From positions 1 to 37,092 of the forward strand of contig MEPO01000019.1 of the NCBI GenBank assembly GCA_001769805.1: DNA of 37,092 nucleotides. The letters are read 5' to 3'. A program made the translations under genes and the position numbers. Below are positions 8,441 to 18,900 of this stretch, in pieces; position 1 is the stretch's first letter, and every line of letters starts with the position of its first letter. This DNA is from Bdellovibrionales bacterium GWA1_52_35. GTDB lineage: Bacteria; Bdellovibrionota; UBA1018. Under the pieces are notes generated by a model that saw nothing but the letters and a program-made list of their open reading frames with translations, ran no database searches and was not told the DNA's origin.

Positions 8441-9844
8441 TTAATATCGGTAAGTGTCGGTCTTATAGGGACCCTGAACGGGAACTCCGATGTATTTGGC
8501 TTGTTGTTCAGTCATGACGGAGAGCTGGGCGTTAAGCTTTTTGAGCTGTAACCGGGCTACTTTTTCGTCCAGGTGCTTGGGCAAAGTGTAAACTCCCAAC
8601 GGGTATTTTTCTGTATGGCTGTAGAGTTCGATTTGCGCAATTGTCTGATTCGCAAATGATGAGGACATCACATAGCTTGGATGACCAGTGCCGCAGCCCA
8701 AATTGACCAGGCGGCCCTTGGCCAGGAGAATGATACGCCGTCCAGTCGGAAAAATGATGTGATCAACCTGAGGCTTAATCTCTTCCCATTTGTACTTCTC
8801 AAGTGACGCGACATCGATTTCGTTATCAAAATGCCCGATATTACAGACGATCGCCTGATCTTTCATTTTAATCATGTGATCGTGAGTAATGACATGGAAG
8901 TTGCCGGTAGTGGTGACGAAAATATCAGCTTTGTCGGCCGCATATTCCATGGTTACGACGCGATAACCTTCCATTGAGGCCTGAAGTGCGCAAATCGGAT
9001 CAATTTCCGTTACCCAAACCTGGGCGGAAAGTGCGCGCAAGGCCTGGGCAGAGCCCTTGCCTACATCGCCGTATCCGGCGACCACGGCGACTTTTCCGGC
9101 AATCATGACATCTGTTGCGCGTTTGATTCCGTCCACCAGGGACTCCCGGCAGCCATAGAGATTGTCGAATTTTGACTTTGTCACCGAATCATTGACGTTG
9201 ATCGCGGGAATCTTGAGATCTCCCCGCTCATGCATCTGAATCAGGCGATGCACGCCTGTGGTGGTTTCTTCAGTGACACCTTTGATTTGTGCCAAGCGCT
9301 TGGAGTACCAGGTCGGGTCGGCTTTGAGTTTGTTTTTTATCGAAGCAAAAAGCAGCGTTTCTTCTTCCGAGGTGGGCTTCGAAACGACAGAAAGGTCCTT
9401 TTCTGCCCTGGTACCCAGATGAAGGAGGAGCGTGGCATCTCCGCCGTCATCCAAAATCATGTTGGAGTAACCGCCGTCGGGCCACTCAAAAATGCGATGG
9501 GTGTAATCCCAGTACTGCTCCAGGGATTCGCCCTTAACGGCAAAAACCGCGACTCCGGAGGCTGCGATTGCTGCCGCCGCATGATCTTGAGTCGAAAAGA
9601 TATTGCAGGAGGCCCAACGAACCTGGGCGCCGAGCTCCCGAAGCGTTTCAATCAGCACCGCGGTTTGAATCGTCATGTGCAGAGAGCCGGTGATGCGCGC
9701 ACCTTTGAGAGGTTTGCTTGCGGAAAACTCCTCGCGGATTGCCATGAGTCCCGGCATCTCGGTTTCGGCGATGCGCATTTCCTTGCGGCCCCAGTCGGCC
9801 AGCTTCATGTCTGCAATGACGTAATCTTGTTTGTTTTTATCCAT
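8441..9844 (-). CDS. ahcY: S-adenosylhomocysteine hydrolase (adenosylhomocysteinase)
   Basis: Cytosolic NAD-dependent enzyme that reversibly splits S-adenosylhomocysteine into adenosine and homocysteine, removing the inhibitory by-product of SAM-dependent methylation. The 467-residue length fits the family. Recognisable landmarks are the N-terminal [31 protein letters not shown] with His56, the substrate-domain run [12 protein letters not shown] (131-142), the catalytic-region segment [12 protein letters not shown] (about 220-231), the Rossmann motif [11 protein letters not shown] (256-266), and the typical C-terminal KTDTYRY. A GGGAG Shine-Dalgarno sequence lies seven bases before the ATG. 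The leader carries an SAH riboswitch, so expression should rise when SAH accumulates. No other methyl-cycle gene is adjacent. Confidence 0.98.
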   Translation of the reverse strand: MDKNKQDYVIADMKLADWGRKEMRIAETEMPGLMAIREEFSASKPLKGARITGSLHMTIQTAVLIETLRELGAQVRWASCNIFSTQDHAAAAIAASGVAVFAVKGESLEQYWDYTHRIFEWPDGGYSNMILDDGGDATLLLHLGTRAEKDLSVVSKPTSEEETLLFASIKNKLKADPTWYSKRLAQIKGVTEETTTGVHRLIQMHERGDLKIPAINVNDSVTKSKFDNLYGCRESLVDGIKRATDVMIAGKVAVVAGYGDVGKGSAQALRALSAQVWVTEIDPICALQASMEGYRVVTMEYAADKADIFVTTTGNFHVITHDHMIKMKDQAIVCNIGHFDNEIDVASLEKYKWEEIKPQVDHIIFPTGRRIILLAKGRLVNLGCGTGHPSYVMSSSFANQTIAQIELYSHTEKYPLGVYTLPKHLDEKVARLQLKKLNAQLSVMTEQQAKYIGVPVQGPYKTDTYRY

Positions 9845-9908
9845 GAGAACACTCCCGGCTCTTTCTTCGGTTTAGCTTTTGATGATCTGCGCTTGGCGCG
9901 ATCGAAAT

Positions 9909-9975
9909 TGATGAGCGCAGTTTAAAACCACCTACAAGCCTAGGGCAATTGAATGCCTCGCAGCGCTCCTTGGAT
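9909..9975 (-). promoter_or_regulatory. SAH riboswitch upstream of ahcY
   Basis: Read on the - strand, positions 9974-9955 give CCAAGGAGCGCTGCGAGG. A variable arm follows, then CTAGGCTTG (about 9941-9933), and finally the AAACTGCGCTCATC block (about 9923-9909). This matches the conserved order of the SAH riboswitch class: GAGGAGCGCUGC, then AGGCUYG, then AACNGCGCUCA. The last block can pair back with AGCGC to form the pseudoknot core. These riboswitches are known to turn on ahcY when SAH binds. The element sits 65 bases upstream of the ahcY start. Confidence 0.88.
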
Positions 9976-9984
9976 AGGACTCAT

Positions 9985-10012
9985 TTTCTAGCAGAAACCT
10001 AGTTAATTGCAA
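9985..10012 (-). promoter_or_regulatory. Possible promoter for the riboswitch-ahcY transcript
   Basis: On the - strand TTGCAA (10012-10007) and TAGAAA (9990-9985) are separated by 16 bases. Transcription would start just before the riboswitch. Only partial matches to the sigma-70 consensus, but the position is right. Confidence 0.4.
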
Positions 10013-10128
10013 TAAAAGCATTTAGGTCAGAACTTAAAAGCGCGACTACAGTAATATAGTTGAGAAAAATTGATTACTCCGTAAAAACGAGAGATTACAA
10101 CATCCTGAGCGGAATTAAGCTGAAATAC

Positions 10129-10157
10129 TTGCGACTCGCCGCATCCAGGCGTATTGT
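10129..10157 (+). promoter_or_regulatory. Possible promoter for the surface-protein operon
   Basis: TTGCGA (10129-10134) and TATTGT (10152-10157) are spaced by 17 bases on the + strand, leaving a leader of about 120 bases before the lipoprotein ATG at 10285. This is a consensus-based guess for the 14.6-kb operon. Confidence 0.35.
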
Positions 10158-10284
10158 TAAGAAAGGGATCGGTTTTTAATACAACTCCATGCAGCACGTT
10201 CTAGAACTGGAGAAAACGGAAAATGACCAAAGCTGGCGCAATGATTTCATTAATCCCAAACACGGATCGACCGATGAGGTACGT

Positions 10285-13200
10285 ATGAGGCTGCTTCACA
10301 AAAATTTTATAATCTGGATTTTGTCACTTTCAATTTTGGGTGGCTGTACCAAAGCCAAGCTCACGGAAGATGCGCTCGAGGTCATTTCAGATCAACCCGG
10401 AATTGAGACTTTGATCCCCGCACTCACGATCACCCCCGTGAAGAAGGTTGTCCCAGTCAGTGGCCAGGCTGACTTCATCGCCGGGGGTGGGGTCCCTCCT
10501 TACGTTTACGATGTTTTTGACGGCAGCGGTGCTGTGGACGCGGATTCCGGAGCTTATCTGGCGCCAGCGCAAACGGGCAATGTAGTTGTGCGCGTGAAAG
10601 ACAAGAAATTAAGCGAGGCTTTCGCGTTTGTGGAGATCACTGAAGATCCCGTGATCAATCCCGCATCCAAGACGATTGCGGTGAATAATCAGTTTCCCTT
10701 CTCGGTCGCGGGTGGACGCCCACCATACGCGTGGAGCGTTTCTCAGGGAGCAGGGACCGTCGATTCAAGCGGACTTTTCATTGCTCCAAACACCGCAGGC
10801 ACGGCAACGGTACGGGTGACCGATACTGCCGGCCGAAGCTCCGAGGCAGCGCTCACGATCAACCCCGCTCTTTCTATTCAGCCGGAAGATCCGGTGATAG
10901 CAAAATCAGAGTCACTCACATTTTCAGCAACAGGCGGAGTGCTGCCTTACAAATACAAGATCATTTCAGGTGGCGGAGCAATGGATGAAGTTACCGGTGA
11001 GTACTTCGCGCCGACCATGATGGGTCTTGCTGCCGTTCAGGTGGAAGATGGTCTGGGCAATGTGGATGTCACGATCGTAACTATTGCCAACCCGCTTCGG
11101 ATCGATCCTCCGAGCCTGGTTCTTGTAAAAAATTCCCAATTTGATTTCCAGGCCCAGGGCGGAACGCCGCCTTATGCGTATACCGCGACAGTGGGCAGTA
11201 TTGATTCAATCACGGGCCGTTACACCGCCCCCTCTTCTGCCGGTGGTCCACATACCGTGACGGTGACTGATGCCAACGGTCAAACTTCCTCCTCGCAGGT
11301 CACGATCAACGAATCTCTGGGGTTTGTAGTCCAAAACGTGACGGTGGCAGTGAATCAGACTTATACTTTTGAAATCACCGGCGGCGTGGGCCCGACTTAC
11401 TTCTTCTCGGTGCCTCCGACCCAGGGCAGCTTTACGGGATATACCTACACGGCGCCGGCAATTCCCGGTATTTACACTGTGACGGTACAGGATTCGCAAT
11501 CGCCCTCCCCGAACGTGGCGACAGCAACTGTGATTGTGAATCCGGAGCTGGCGATTACTCCTGTGGAGACCACGATTGCGGTGACAAACTCCGCACAATT
11601 CGTAGCCTCAGGCGGTGTCCCGCCGTACGTCTTCAGCACGCAGGTGGGCGGTCCCGCAGGAACGGTGGATCCACTCACCGGCCTTTTCATTGCCGGCAGT
11701 CAAACGGGAGACAAGACGGTCACAGTCAGCGACTCTTACAAGAGCTCCCCTTCCGCTTTAGTCACTTCGATAACGGATGATGCGGTCGTACACATCAATC
11801 CGGCGCTCGTGATTGATCCGGCGACCGTGACACTCGTCAAGGGATCGGGCAAATTATTTACCACGACCGGTGGGGTGGGCACGATCACGTTCAGTGTGGT
11901 TTCGGGCGGTGGAGCCGTTAATCCAGCTACGGGCAATTACTCGGCCCCCAATACGACGGGTGTTGCTCAGGTCCGCGCGCAGGACTCGTTGAACAACTTC
12001 AGCGAGGCTACCGTCACGATTGTCGAGCCTCTAGCCATTGTTCCAGCAGATGTGGCGTTGAAGGTAAACACTTCTATGGTCTTCAGCGCGGTGGGCGGCC
12101 TGCCTCCTTATGCGTTCTCGGTAGTTTCTGGCGGAGGAACTGTCCACGCCACAACAGGAGCCTTCACTGCCCCGGCAGCTGCAGCAACAGTAGTTGTTCG
12201 CGTGACCGATGCACTTCTGAACACCAGTGACTCGATCGTCACGGTTTTTGCGGATCTTCTGATCCTGCCCCAGACCAAAGTCATGGTCGTGAATGCAGGT
12301 TTCACCTTCAATGCAATCGGTGGCCTCGCACCGTATACTTACTCTGTTACTGAAGGTGCTTCGGGGGGTTCAGTTGTGGCGGGAACGGGCGCCTACACTG
12401 CGCCTGCAATTCCCGGCACCTATCATGTTCGCGTCACTGATTCACAGACCAATACGAGCGACGCGGTGGTCACGGTCAACAATGCTTTAAGCATCATTCC
12501 TGCTTCCAAGACGCTTGCAATCAACAATACTGCAAGTTTTCTTGCTGCCGGAGGCCTGCCTCCCTATACCTTCAGTATTGTTGCGGGCGGCGGCGCGATT
12601 GTATCAACAACGGGCGACTACACGGCACCTGCCAGTTCGGGTACGGCCACGGTTCGGGTCACCGATTCTGACGGAAATTTTGCGGATGCGGCGGTTACTA
12701 TTACCGGTGGCATCCAGATCATTCCCACGACCAAAACGCTGGCTGTGAATGATCCGGCATTTCGTTTCTCTGCTTCCGGCGGCGTACCCCCGTACGCTTA
12801 CAGTATTTCGCTGGGTGTGGGCTCGGTTGTGGCAAGCGGTGCAAGTGCCGGAGATTACACTTCGGCCACGGTGGGCTCTGCCAAAGTGAGAGTGACAGAT
12901 GTTTTGGGTAATTTCACGGACGCCTCAGTGAACGTGACTGATGCATTGACCATTTCTCCAAGTGCGAAAACTCTCGCGGTCAACTCAGTATTTGACCGGT
13001 TCAGCGCCACAGGGGGCCAGCCGCCGTATACGTTTACGGTAACAGAGGGCGCTCCCGGTGGAAGTATAGTTTCAGGTACTGGTGTTTACACAGCACCTGC
13101 CGCCGTCGGCGCGGGTACGTATCATGTCCGAGTGACCGATAGTGCAGCCCGCACGAGCGATGCGACGATTACCTTGAATACAGCCTTGGCGATCAGTCCT

Positions 13201-15927
13201 TCCGTCAAGACAGTTGTCAAGAACGCCACGATCAACTTCACGGCTTCGGGTGGTGTTAGTCCGTACACGTTCATGGTCTACAGCGGAATCGGCAATGTGA
13301 TTGCTGCGACGGGTGTTTATACCGCACCAGACGCAACCGGCAGCGCTGTGGTGAGAGTCACGGATTCTTTTGGCAGCACGGCTGATGCCAATATCACGAT
13401 CAACGATGTCCTTGCGATCAGCCCCGCAACCAAAGTCGTGGTGATCAACGGCAGCTTCACCTTTACGGCAAGCGGCGGAGTGCCTCCCTATACTTTCTCA
13501 AAGTTCAGCGGTGATGGAGCGATGGCTGCGGGTGGTGCTTACACGGCAGCAGCAACTCCTGGCTCGGCCGTTGTCCGGGTTACCGATGTTGATGGGACCA
13601 CGAGCGATGCTACGGTCACGATCAACAACGTTTTGAGTATTTCGCCCACCACTGCGAGCCTTGCGGTGAACAATACCCTAGACTTTACGGCCGCCGGCGG
13701 TGTTCCCCCGTACACGTTCTCTGTGGTTGAAGGAGTTTCTGGTGGCGCGGTAGTGACTGACACGGCAACCGGGCATTATACCGCTCCGGCGGCAGTCGGT
13801 TCAGGTACATATCACGTTCGTGTGACCGACTCGGCCAGCACAACGGCTGACGCAACGATCACGCTCACGGGTCCGCTTGCGATCAGTCCTTCTGTCAAGA
13901 TTTTTGCAATTGGCGATTCGGACTTTGTATTTACAGCTTCGGGAGGAGTGCTCCCCTATACTTATTCCAAGGTATCTGGTTTGGGTTCAATCGTGGCCAG
14001 TGGTGCCGGAATAGGTACCTACACGGTTCCGGGCAGTTCGGGCGTGGCGGTGGTTCGGGTCACCGACGCAGTCAATAATACGAGTGATGCTTCGATCACC
14101 ATCACCGAGGCACTTCAAATCAGTCCTGCGACCAAGACTCTTGCAGTGAACAATTCTTTTGATGCTTTCACCGCAACGGGAGGTACGGGACCGTATGTTT
14201 ACTCGGTCGTGGAAGGCGCGTCCGGCGGGTCCGTGGTCTCAGACACGGGAATATATACGGCACCGGCAACGCCGGGAACTTATCACGTCCGTGTGACAGA
14301 TAGCCTGTCGCATACGAGTGATGCAACGATCACGGTCGGCGCAGCTCTGACGATCACGCCTTCGACTGCAGTCACGATCAAGAATGGAACGATTGATTTT
14401 GATGCGGCTAACGGCGTGGGTCCATATACCTTCGCAATGAACCTGGGTGGCGGAAGCGTTGTCGCGGGTACGGGTGTTTATACTGCCCCGAACGCGACAG
14501 GCACGGCAATTGTACGCGTGACGGATTCTTTGGGTAATTTTGCGGATGGCACGATCACCATCAATGATGCCCTTGCGATCAGCCCGTCGAGCAAAGTCAT
14601 GGTGGTCAATGGCAATTTCACCTTCTCGGCATCCGGAGGCATTCCGCCATACACATTCAGCAAGTTCAGTGGTGATGGCGCTATGGCTGCAGGTGGTGCT
14701 TACACGGCGGCAGCAACTTCTGGTTCCGCAGTCGTACGAGTCACTGACTCAGCGAGTGCGACGAGCGATGCGACGGTCACGATCAACGACGTTCTGAGTA
14801 TTTCACCGACGAGTGTCAGTCTCGCGGTGAATAATACCCATGACTTTACGGCGTCTGCCGGCGTCCCTCCGTACACCTTCTCCGTGGTTGAAGGAGCTTC
14901 GGGTGGCGCGGTGACAACGGATACGGCGACCGGGCATTATACGGCTCCGGCGGCAGTCGGTGCGGGCACTTATCACGTCCGTGTGACGGACGCGGCCAGC
15001 TCGACAGCTGACGCAACGATCACGTTGACGGGTGCGCTTGCAATTGATCCGGCAACGAAGGTCCTATATGTGGGAGATCCTGACTTTACCTTCACTGCCA
15101 CAGGTGGCGTGACTGCCTACACTTATTCGAAAGTAAGTGGAATTGGCACAATATCGGCTGGGGGTGTTTACGAAGTGCCTGGAGCGGCAGGAAGTGCCGT
15201 TGTCAGGGTTACGGACTCTCTGGGAAATCAGAGCGATGCGAGTATTACGATCAAGACTGAATTAACGATTTCACCTGCTTCAGTGACACTCCTCGCGAGT
15301 GGAACTCAGGCCTTCACGGCTTCTGGTGGTACTCCTGGCTATACGTACTCGGTAACCGAGGGCGCGACGGGTGGAACTGTCGATGCTAGCGGAAATTTCA
15401 CGGCTGGGACTACGCCGGGAACCTATCACGTCCGTGTGACCGACAGCCTTGGTTGGACCAAGGATGCGACAGTTATAGTGGCTTCGCCGATCACAATTTC
15501 TCCGACAACGCCTTCTGTTGAAAAGGGTGGGACGGTGAACTTCTCCGGTAACAATGGAATTCCAGACTATACGTTCTCAATTCAATCGCATACCTGTGCA
15601 GGCGGGAGCGGCGGATCGATTGTCGCCGGAACCGGCGTCTACACCGCTCCTTATGAAATCTGTACTGCGGTTGTCCGGGTAACTGATTCAGCCACGAACT
15701 ATTCGGAAACAACAGTAAGCGTCACACATACGCCTGCCACGTACATTCTACAATTCACGAATGCAGGGGATTTCGTTCAATCCGATTCAACGAACGGAAC
15801 CACGTTCCCAGGGACCACGGTTGAACTGAAGCAGGTGGACCGAACCGTCACGCACACCGATGATGCTGATTTCAGCGGAACGCATCAGGGGACTACCACG
15901 AGTGGGGGGAGTGTCACGCTTCCGTAG
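10285..15927 (+). CDS. Giant lipoprotein with 23 tandem Ig-like repeats
   Basis: An 1880-residue exported lipoprotein. A basic start and hydrophobic helix (MRLLHKNFIIWILSLSI) end in the lipobox LGGC with lipidated Cys21. After a ~25-residue spacer come 23 repeats of 73-86 residues. Each has the pattern L-x-I-x-P, V-N, F-x-A-x-G-G-x-P-P-Y-x-F-S-V, G-G-G-x-V, T-G-x-Y-T-A-P, VRVTDS and A-x-I-T-I. This is a bacterial Ig-like/cadherin-like sandwich of a kind common in surface adhesins and stalks. A ~60-residue non-repeat tail (ending GGSVTLP) closes it. I see no enzymatic domain, sortase signal or autotransporter barrel. The frame is open 32 codons upstream, but the ATG at 10285 has GAGG correctly placed and begins the signal peptide. 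The gene stops 24 bases before the first glycine-rich gene. Probable role: a rod-like surface stalk or adhesin (inference). Confidence 0.88.
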   Translation: MRLLHKNFIIWILSLSILGGCTKAKLTEDALEVISDQPGIETLIPALTITPVKKVVPVSGQADFIAGGGVPPYVYDVFDGSGAVDADSGAYLAPAQTGNVVVRVKDKKLSEAFAFVEITEDPVINPASKTIAVNNQFPFSVAGGRPPYAWSVSQGAGTVDSSGLFIAPNTAGTATVRVTDTAGRSSEAALTINPALSIQPEDPVIAKSESLTFSATGGVLPYKYKIISGGGAMDEVTGEYFAPTMMGLAAVQVEDGLGNVDVTIVTIANPLRIDPPSLVLVKNSQFDFQAQGGTPPYAYTATVGSIDSITGRYTAPSSAGGPHTVTVTDANGQTSSSQVTINESLGFVVQNVTVAVNQTYTFEITGGVGPTYFFSVPPTQGSFTGYTYTAPAIPGIYTVTVQDSQSPSPNVATATVIVNPELAITPVETTIAVTNSAQFVASGGVPPYVFSTQVGGPAGTVDPLTGLFIAGSQTGDKTVTVSDSYKSSPSALVTSITDDAVVHINPALVIDPATVTLVKGSGKLFTTTGGVGTITFSVVSGGGAVNPATGNYSAPNTTGVAQVRAQDSLNNFSEATVTIVEPLAIVPADVALKVNTSMVFSAVGGLPPYAFSVVSGGGTVHATTGAFTAPAAAATVVVRVTDALLNTSDSIVTVFADLLILPQTKVMVVNAGFTFNAIGGLAPYTYSVTEGASGGSVVAGTGAYTAPAIPGTYHVRVTDSQTNTSDAVVTVNNALSIIPASKTLAINNTASFLAAGGLPPYTFSIVAGGGAIVSTTGDYTAPASSGTATVRVTDSDGNFADAAVTITGGIQIIPTTKTLAVNDPAFRFSASGGVPPYAYSISLGVGSVVASGASAGDYTSATVGSAKVRVTDVLGNFTDASVNVTDALTISPSAKTLAVNSVFDRFSATGGQPPYTFTVTEGAPGGSIVSGTGVYTAPAAVGAGTYHVRVTDSAARTSDATITLNTALAISPSVKTVVKNATINFTASGGVSPYTFMVYSGIGNVIAATGVYTAPDATGSAVVRVTDSFGSTADANITINDVLAISPATKVVVINGSFTFTASGGVPPYTFSKFSGDGAMAAGGAYTAAATPGSAVVRVTDVDGTTSDATVTINNVLSISPTTASLAVNNTLDFTAAGGVPPYTFSVVEGVSGGAVVTDTATGHYTAPAAVGSGTYHVRVTDSASTTADATITLTGPLAISPSVKIFAIGDSDFVFTASGGVLPYTYSKVSGLGSIVASGAGIGTYTVPGSSGVAVVRVTDAVNNTSDASITITEALQISPATKTLAVNNSFDAFTATGGTGPYVYSVVEGASGGSVVSDTGIYTAPATPGTYHVRVTDSLSHTSDATITVGAALTITPSTAVTIKNGTIDFDAANGVGPYTFAMNLGGGSVVAGTGVYTAPNATGTAIVRVTDSLGNFADGTITINDALAISPSSKVMVVNGNFTFSASGGIPPYTFSKFSGDGAMAAGGAYTAAATSGSAVVRVTDSASATSDATVTINDVLSISPTSVSLAVNNTHDFTASAGVPPYTFSVVEGASGGAVTTDTATGHYTAPAAVGAGTYHVRVTDAASSTADATITLTGALAIDPATKVLYVGDPDFTFTATGGVTAYTYSKVSGIGTISAGGVYEVPGAAGSAVVRVTDSLGNQSDASITIKTELTISPASVTLLASGTQAFTASGGTPGYTYSVTEGATGGTVDASGNFTAGTTPGTYHVRVTDSLGWTKDATVIVASPITISPTTPSVEKGGTVNFSGNNGIPDYTFSIQSHTCAGGSGGSIVAGTGVYTAPYEICTAVVRVTDSATNYSETTVSVTHTPATYILQFTNAGDFVQSDSTNGTTFPGTTVELKQVDRTVTHTDDADFSGTHQGTTTSGGSVTLP
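10423..15729 (+). repeat. Array of 23 Ig-like coding repeats
   Basis: Tandem repeats of about 220-260 bases inside the lipoprotein gene. Early copies (1-8) are divergent; later copies are closer. From repeat 11 onward every fifth copy is most alike (11/16/21, 12/17/22, 13/18/23, 14/19, 15/20), showing that blocks of five were duplicated. Confidence 0.9.
12946..15261 (+). repeat. Duplicated five-repeat block (two ~1.16-kb copies)
   Basis: Copy A is 12946-14112 (1167 bases, repeats 12-16) and copy B is 14113-15261 (1149 bases, repeats 17-21). A truncated third copy (repeats 22-23) starts at 15262. Diagnostic shared pieces are FSKFSGDGAMAAGGAYTAAA in repeats 14 and 19, and TDTATGHYTAPAAVG in repeats 15 and 20. 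Confidence 0.8.
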
Positions 15928-15951
15928 GAAACTGCTTGAATCGGAGTCCTT

Positions 15952-18900
15952 ATGAAGTACGTATGTTCACTATTGTTGATTGCAGGTTTGCTGAGCGCTG
16001 AAAACGCGCAGGCAGATGCATGTCCGTGGGTGGGAGCCTCAGTTACCGTAAATAGTCAGAGTCTCGCTGCCGGAGATTACGATTGCTCTACGCAGGATAT
16101 TACTATTGCCGGCGGACAGACATTGACTGTTCTTGGAAATACTGGAAGCACGAACGGGACAGGCGTCCTCATTCGTGCCGCATCTATGACGATCAATGGA
16201 TCGATTAATGGGGATGGCACAGGATTTCTTGGCGGTACTGGTGGTTGTGGAAATGAAGCTGGGGGCGGTCCAGGGGCTGGAATTATCTATGGCACTGGTG
16301 CAGGACATGGCGGGGACGGCGCACCTTCAAATCAGTCAGCGACTTATGGGGCTGCTTACGGGTCTCTGACTCAGCCCACAGAGCTTGGGTCAGGAGGCGC
16401 AGGTTACTGCGGTGGCGCTGGTGGTAACGGTGGCGGAGCAATCAAGCTGATCGTACCGGGAACTTTGGTGGTGAACGGCTCGATATCAGCAAACGGTATT
16501 TCTGCCGTTGCATTTTACACCGGAGGTGGCGCAGGAGGATCGATTTGGATTGAAGCAGGCACGTTTTCAGGTTCCGGGCCGATATCCGCAAAAGGTGGTG
16601 GAGGCCAGGCCGGCGGAAGTGGCGGTGGCGGTGGTGGAAGAATCGCCATCTATTTTACAGAAAAGACTTATACCGGGAATGTTTCTGTCGTGGCCCTGAG
16701 TGGCGGCGCTGCAACCGGAAAAGCCGGTACAGTTTATCAAAAATCAAATGGAAACCTGTTTTGCGATTCACCCGGAACATATTCGCTCACAGATGTAGAA
16801 GTGGGCGCGCTGAATGGCCTTACCGTTGACAACGGTTGTAATCTAACAATCACGGGGAACTTATCTGTTGCAGGAAATATTACTGTTGGCCCGAGTGCCG
16901 CAGCGATCTTAAAGCTGACGGGAACCATTACTGCGACGGATGTGACCATAAATAATGGAAGTACAGTTTCAATCCACTCAGATCTGACCGCAAACCTCCT
17001 CTCAGTCCAAGGAAATTCGACACTAATACCGGTGGGGAATACCGGCTCAACGAATGGCACGGGCTCCCTATTGAACGTAACCACTGTCACAATTGCCACG
17101 GGGTCTTCAATAGACGGAACAGGTAAAGGATTTTCTGGAGGTTCAGCAGGTGTGTGTGCGGGAGAAACCGGTTGTGGTCCGGGAGGCGGGCCACCCTACG
17201 GAGTGGGTGGGGGTCACGGCGGAAAAGGTACCCGCTCAGGAAATATACCGGCGAATGGGGCCACTTACGGCTCGATCACGCAACCCGTGGAACTGGGATC
17301 TGGTGGTGCAGGGTACACCACCTTCGTTGGAGGACATGGTGGAGGAGCCGTCAAAATTACGGCAACGACGCTGACCGTGAACGGTTCTATTCTGATGAAT
17401 GGTGGAAACTCTAACGGATATTATGCTGGCGGTGGAGCGGGTGGATCGATTTGGATTAATGTTGGAACCTTGGCAGGCAGCGGAAATATTTTTGCCAAAG
17501 GCGGAACTGGTGATGGAGGTGGCGCGGGTGGCGGCGGTGGTGGTCGAATCGCGATCTATTATATTAGTAAGTCCTTTAGCGGGTCTGTCAATGTCACGGG
17601 TCAAACTGTGGCCGGATCCTACGGTCCAGGAGAGAGTGGTACCGTTTTTGAAAAATCCAATGGATCTGTAAGCTGCCTGGTCGCAGGTGCGGTAACTTAC
17701 AGCAGCGCTGATCTGGGAACCGTGAATAACCTTTCGGTGGATAACGGCTGTGATCTGACCATTACTGGTAATCTAGTTGTTAGTGGCCCAATCAGTATTG
17801 GCGCAAGTGTTCCATCATTCCTGAAGCTGACCGGAACGGTGACTGCAACAGATGTTACGGTCAATAATGCGAGCACTCTCACGCTCTATTCGGATCTCAC
17901 GGGTAACGTTCTCTCAATTCTCGGGAATTCAACATTAGTTCCGATAGGCAACACGTCTTCCATCAACGGCACGGGTTCCATACTGAATATGGCAAGCGTC
18001 GATATTGCTGCGGGCTCTTCAATCAACGGCAACGGCAGGGGCTTTGTCGGTGGAGGCGCAGGGGTTTGTGCGGATGTAGTTGGTTGTGGACCTGGCGGTG
18101 GGCCCGTATATGGCACGGGGGCCGGCCATGGAGGTAATGGTGCGCGCAGTTCCCAGTCCGCTTCCTACGGCGGCAGTTATGGGTCGCTGACCCAACCCGT
18201 GGAATTGGGTTCGGGTGGAGCATCTTACAGTACCTTCGTTGGTGGCGCCGGCGGCGGCGCGATCAAGCTGGTTGTTGTAAACACCTTAACACTGAATGGC
18301 TCCATTTCTATGGACGGGACTACCGGGAACAATAGTTACACTGGCGGCGGGGCGGGTGGGTCCATTTGGATTGATGCAGGGACTTTTGCGGGAGCAGGTA
18401 CTGGTGTGTTGTCTGTCAGAGGAGGTGCTGGCGAAGCAAGCTCCGGTGGTTCCGGGGGCGGTGGTGGTGGGCGAATTGCTCTCTACTATTTCAATAAGAC
18501 GTTCTCTGGGTCCGTCGTTTACACAGGAACCGCCGGCGGTTATGCAGCGGGTGACATCGGTACTCTTTATGAAGCGCAAGTAGGAAAATATATTTCTCAA
18601 ACCATTGATTTCGGCTCTTCAGTACTAAGTTACCAAACTCTTGCATATTCCGTGAACACACCGGGTACATCGAATATTTCCGTTGAAGCACGGTCCGGCA
18701 ATACTTCTTCACCCGATGGCACCTGGACCTCTTGGACAACTTTTGCAAGTGGAGACTCTCTTGCGGCCTTCACTGGCAATCGCTATCTCCAGTATCGTGC
18801 AACTTTGAGCACAAGCGATGCAAATAAACCCTCCCTCGATTCCATCACCATCAATGCACCAGCTTGTTACAGCACGGGTTCGTACTACTATGTAAAAACC

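Noticed and set aside
10189..10284. Upstream start of the Ig lipoprotein
   Set aside because: The extra 32 residues are polar and would put the lipoprotein signal in the interior; the ATG at 10285 has GAGG at the right distance.
10423..15729. CRISPR-like reading of the regular repeats
   Set aside because: The repeats are 220-260 bases, coding, in frame and without short identical direct repeats and unique spacers.
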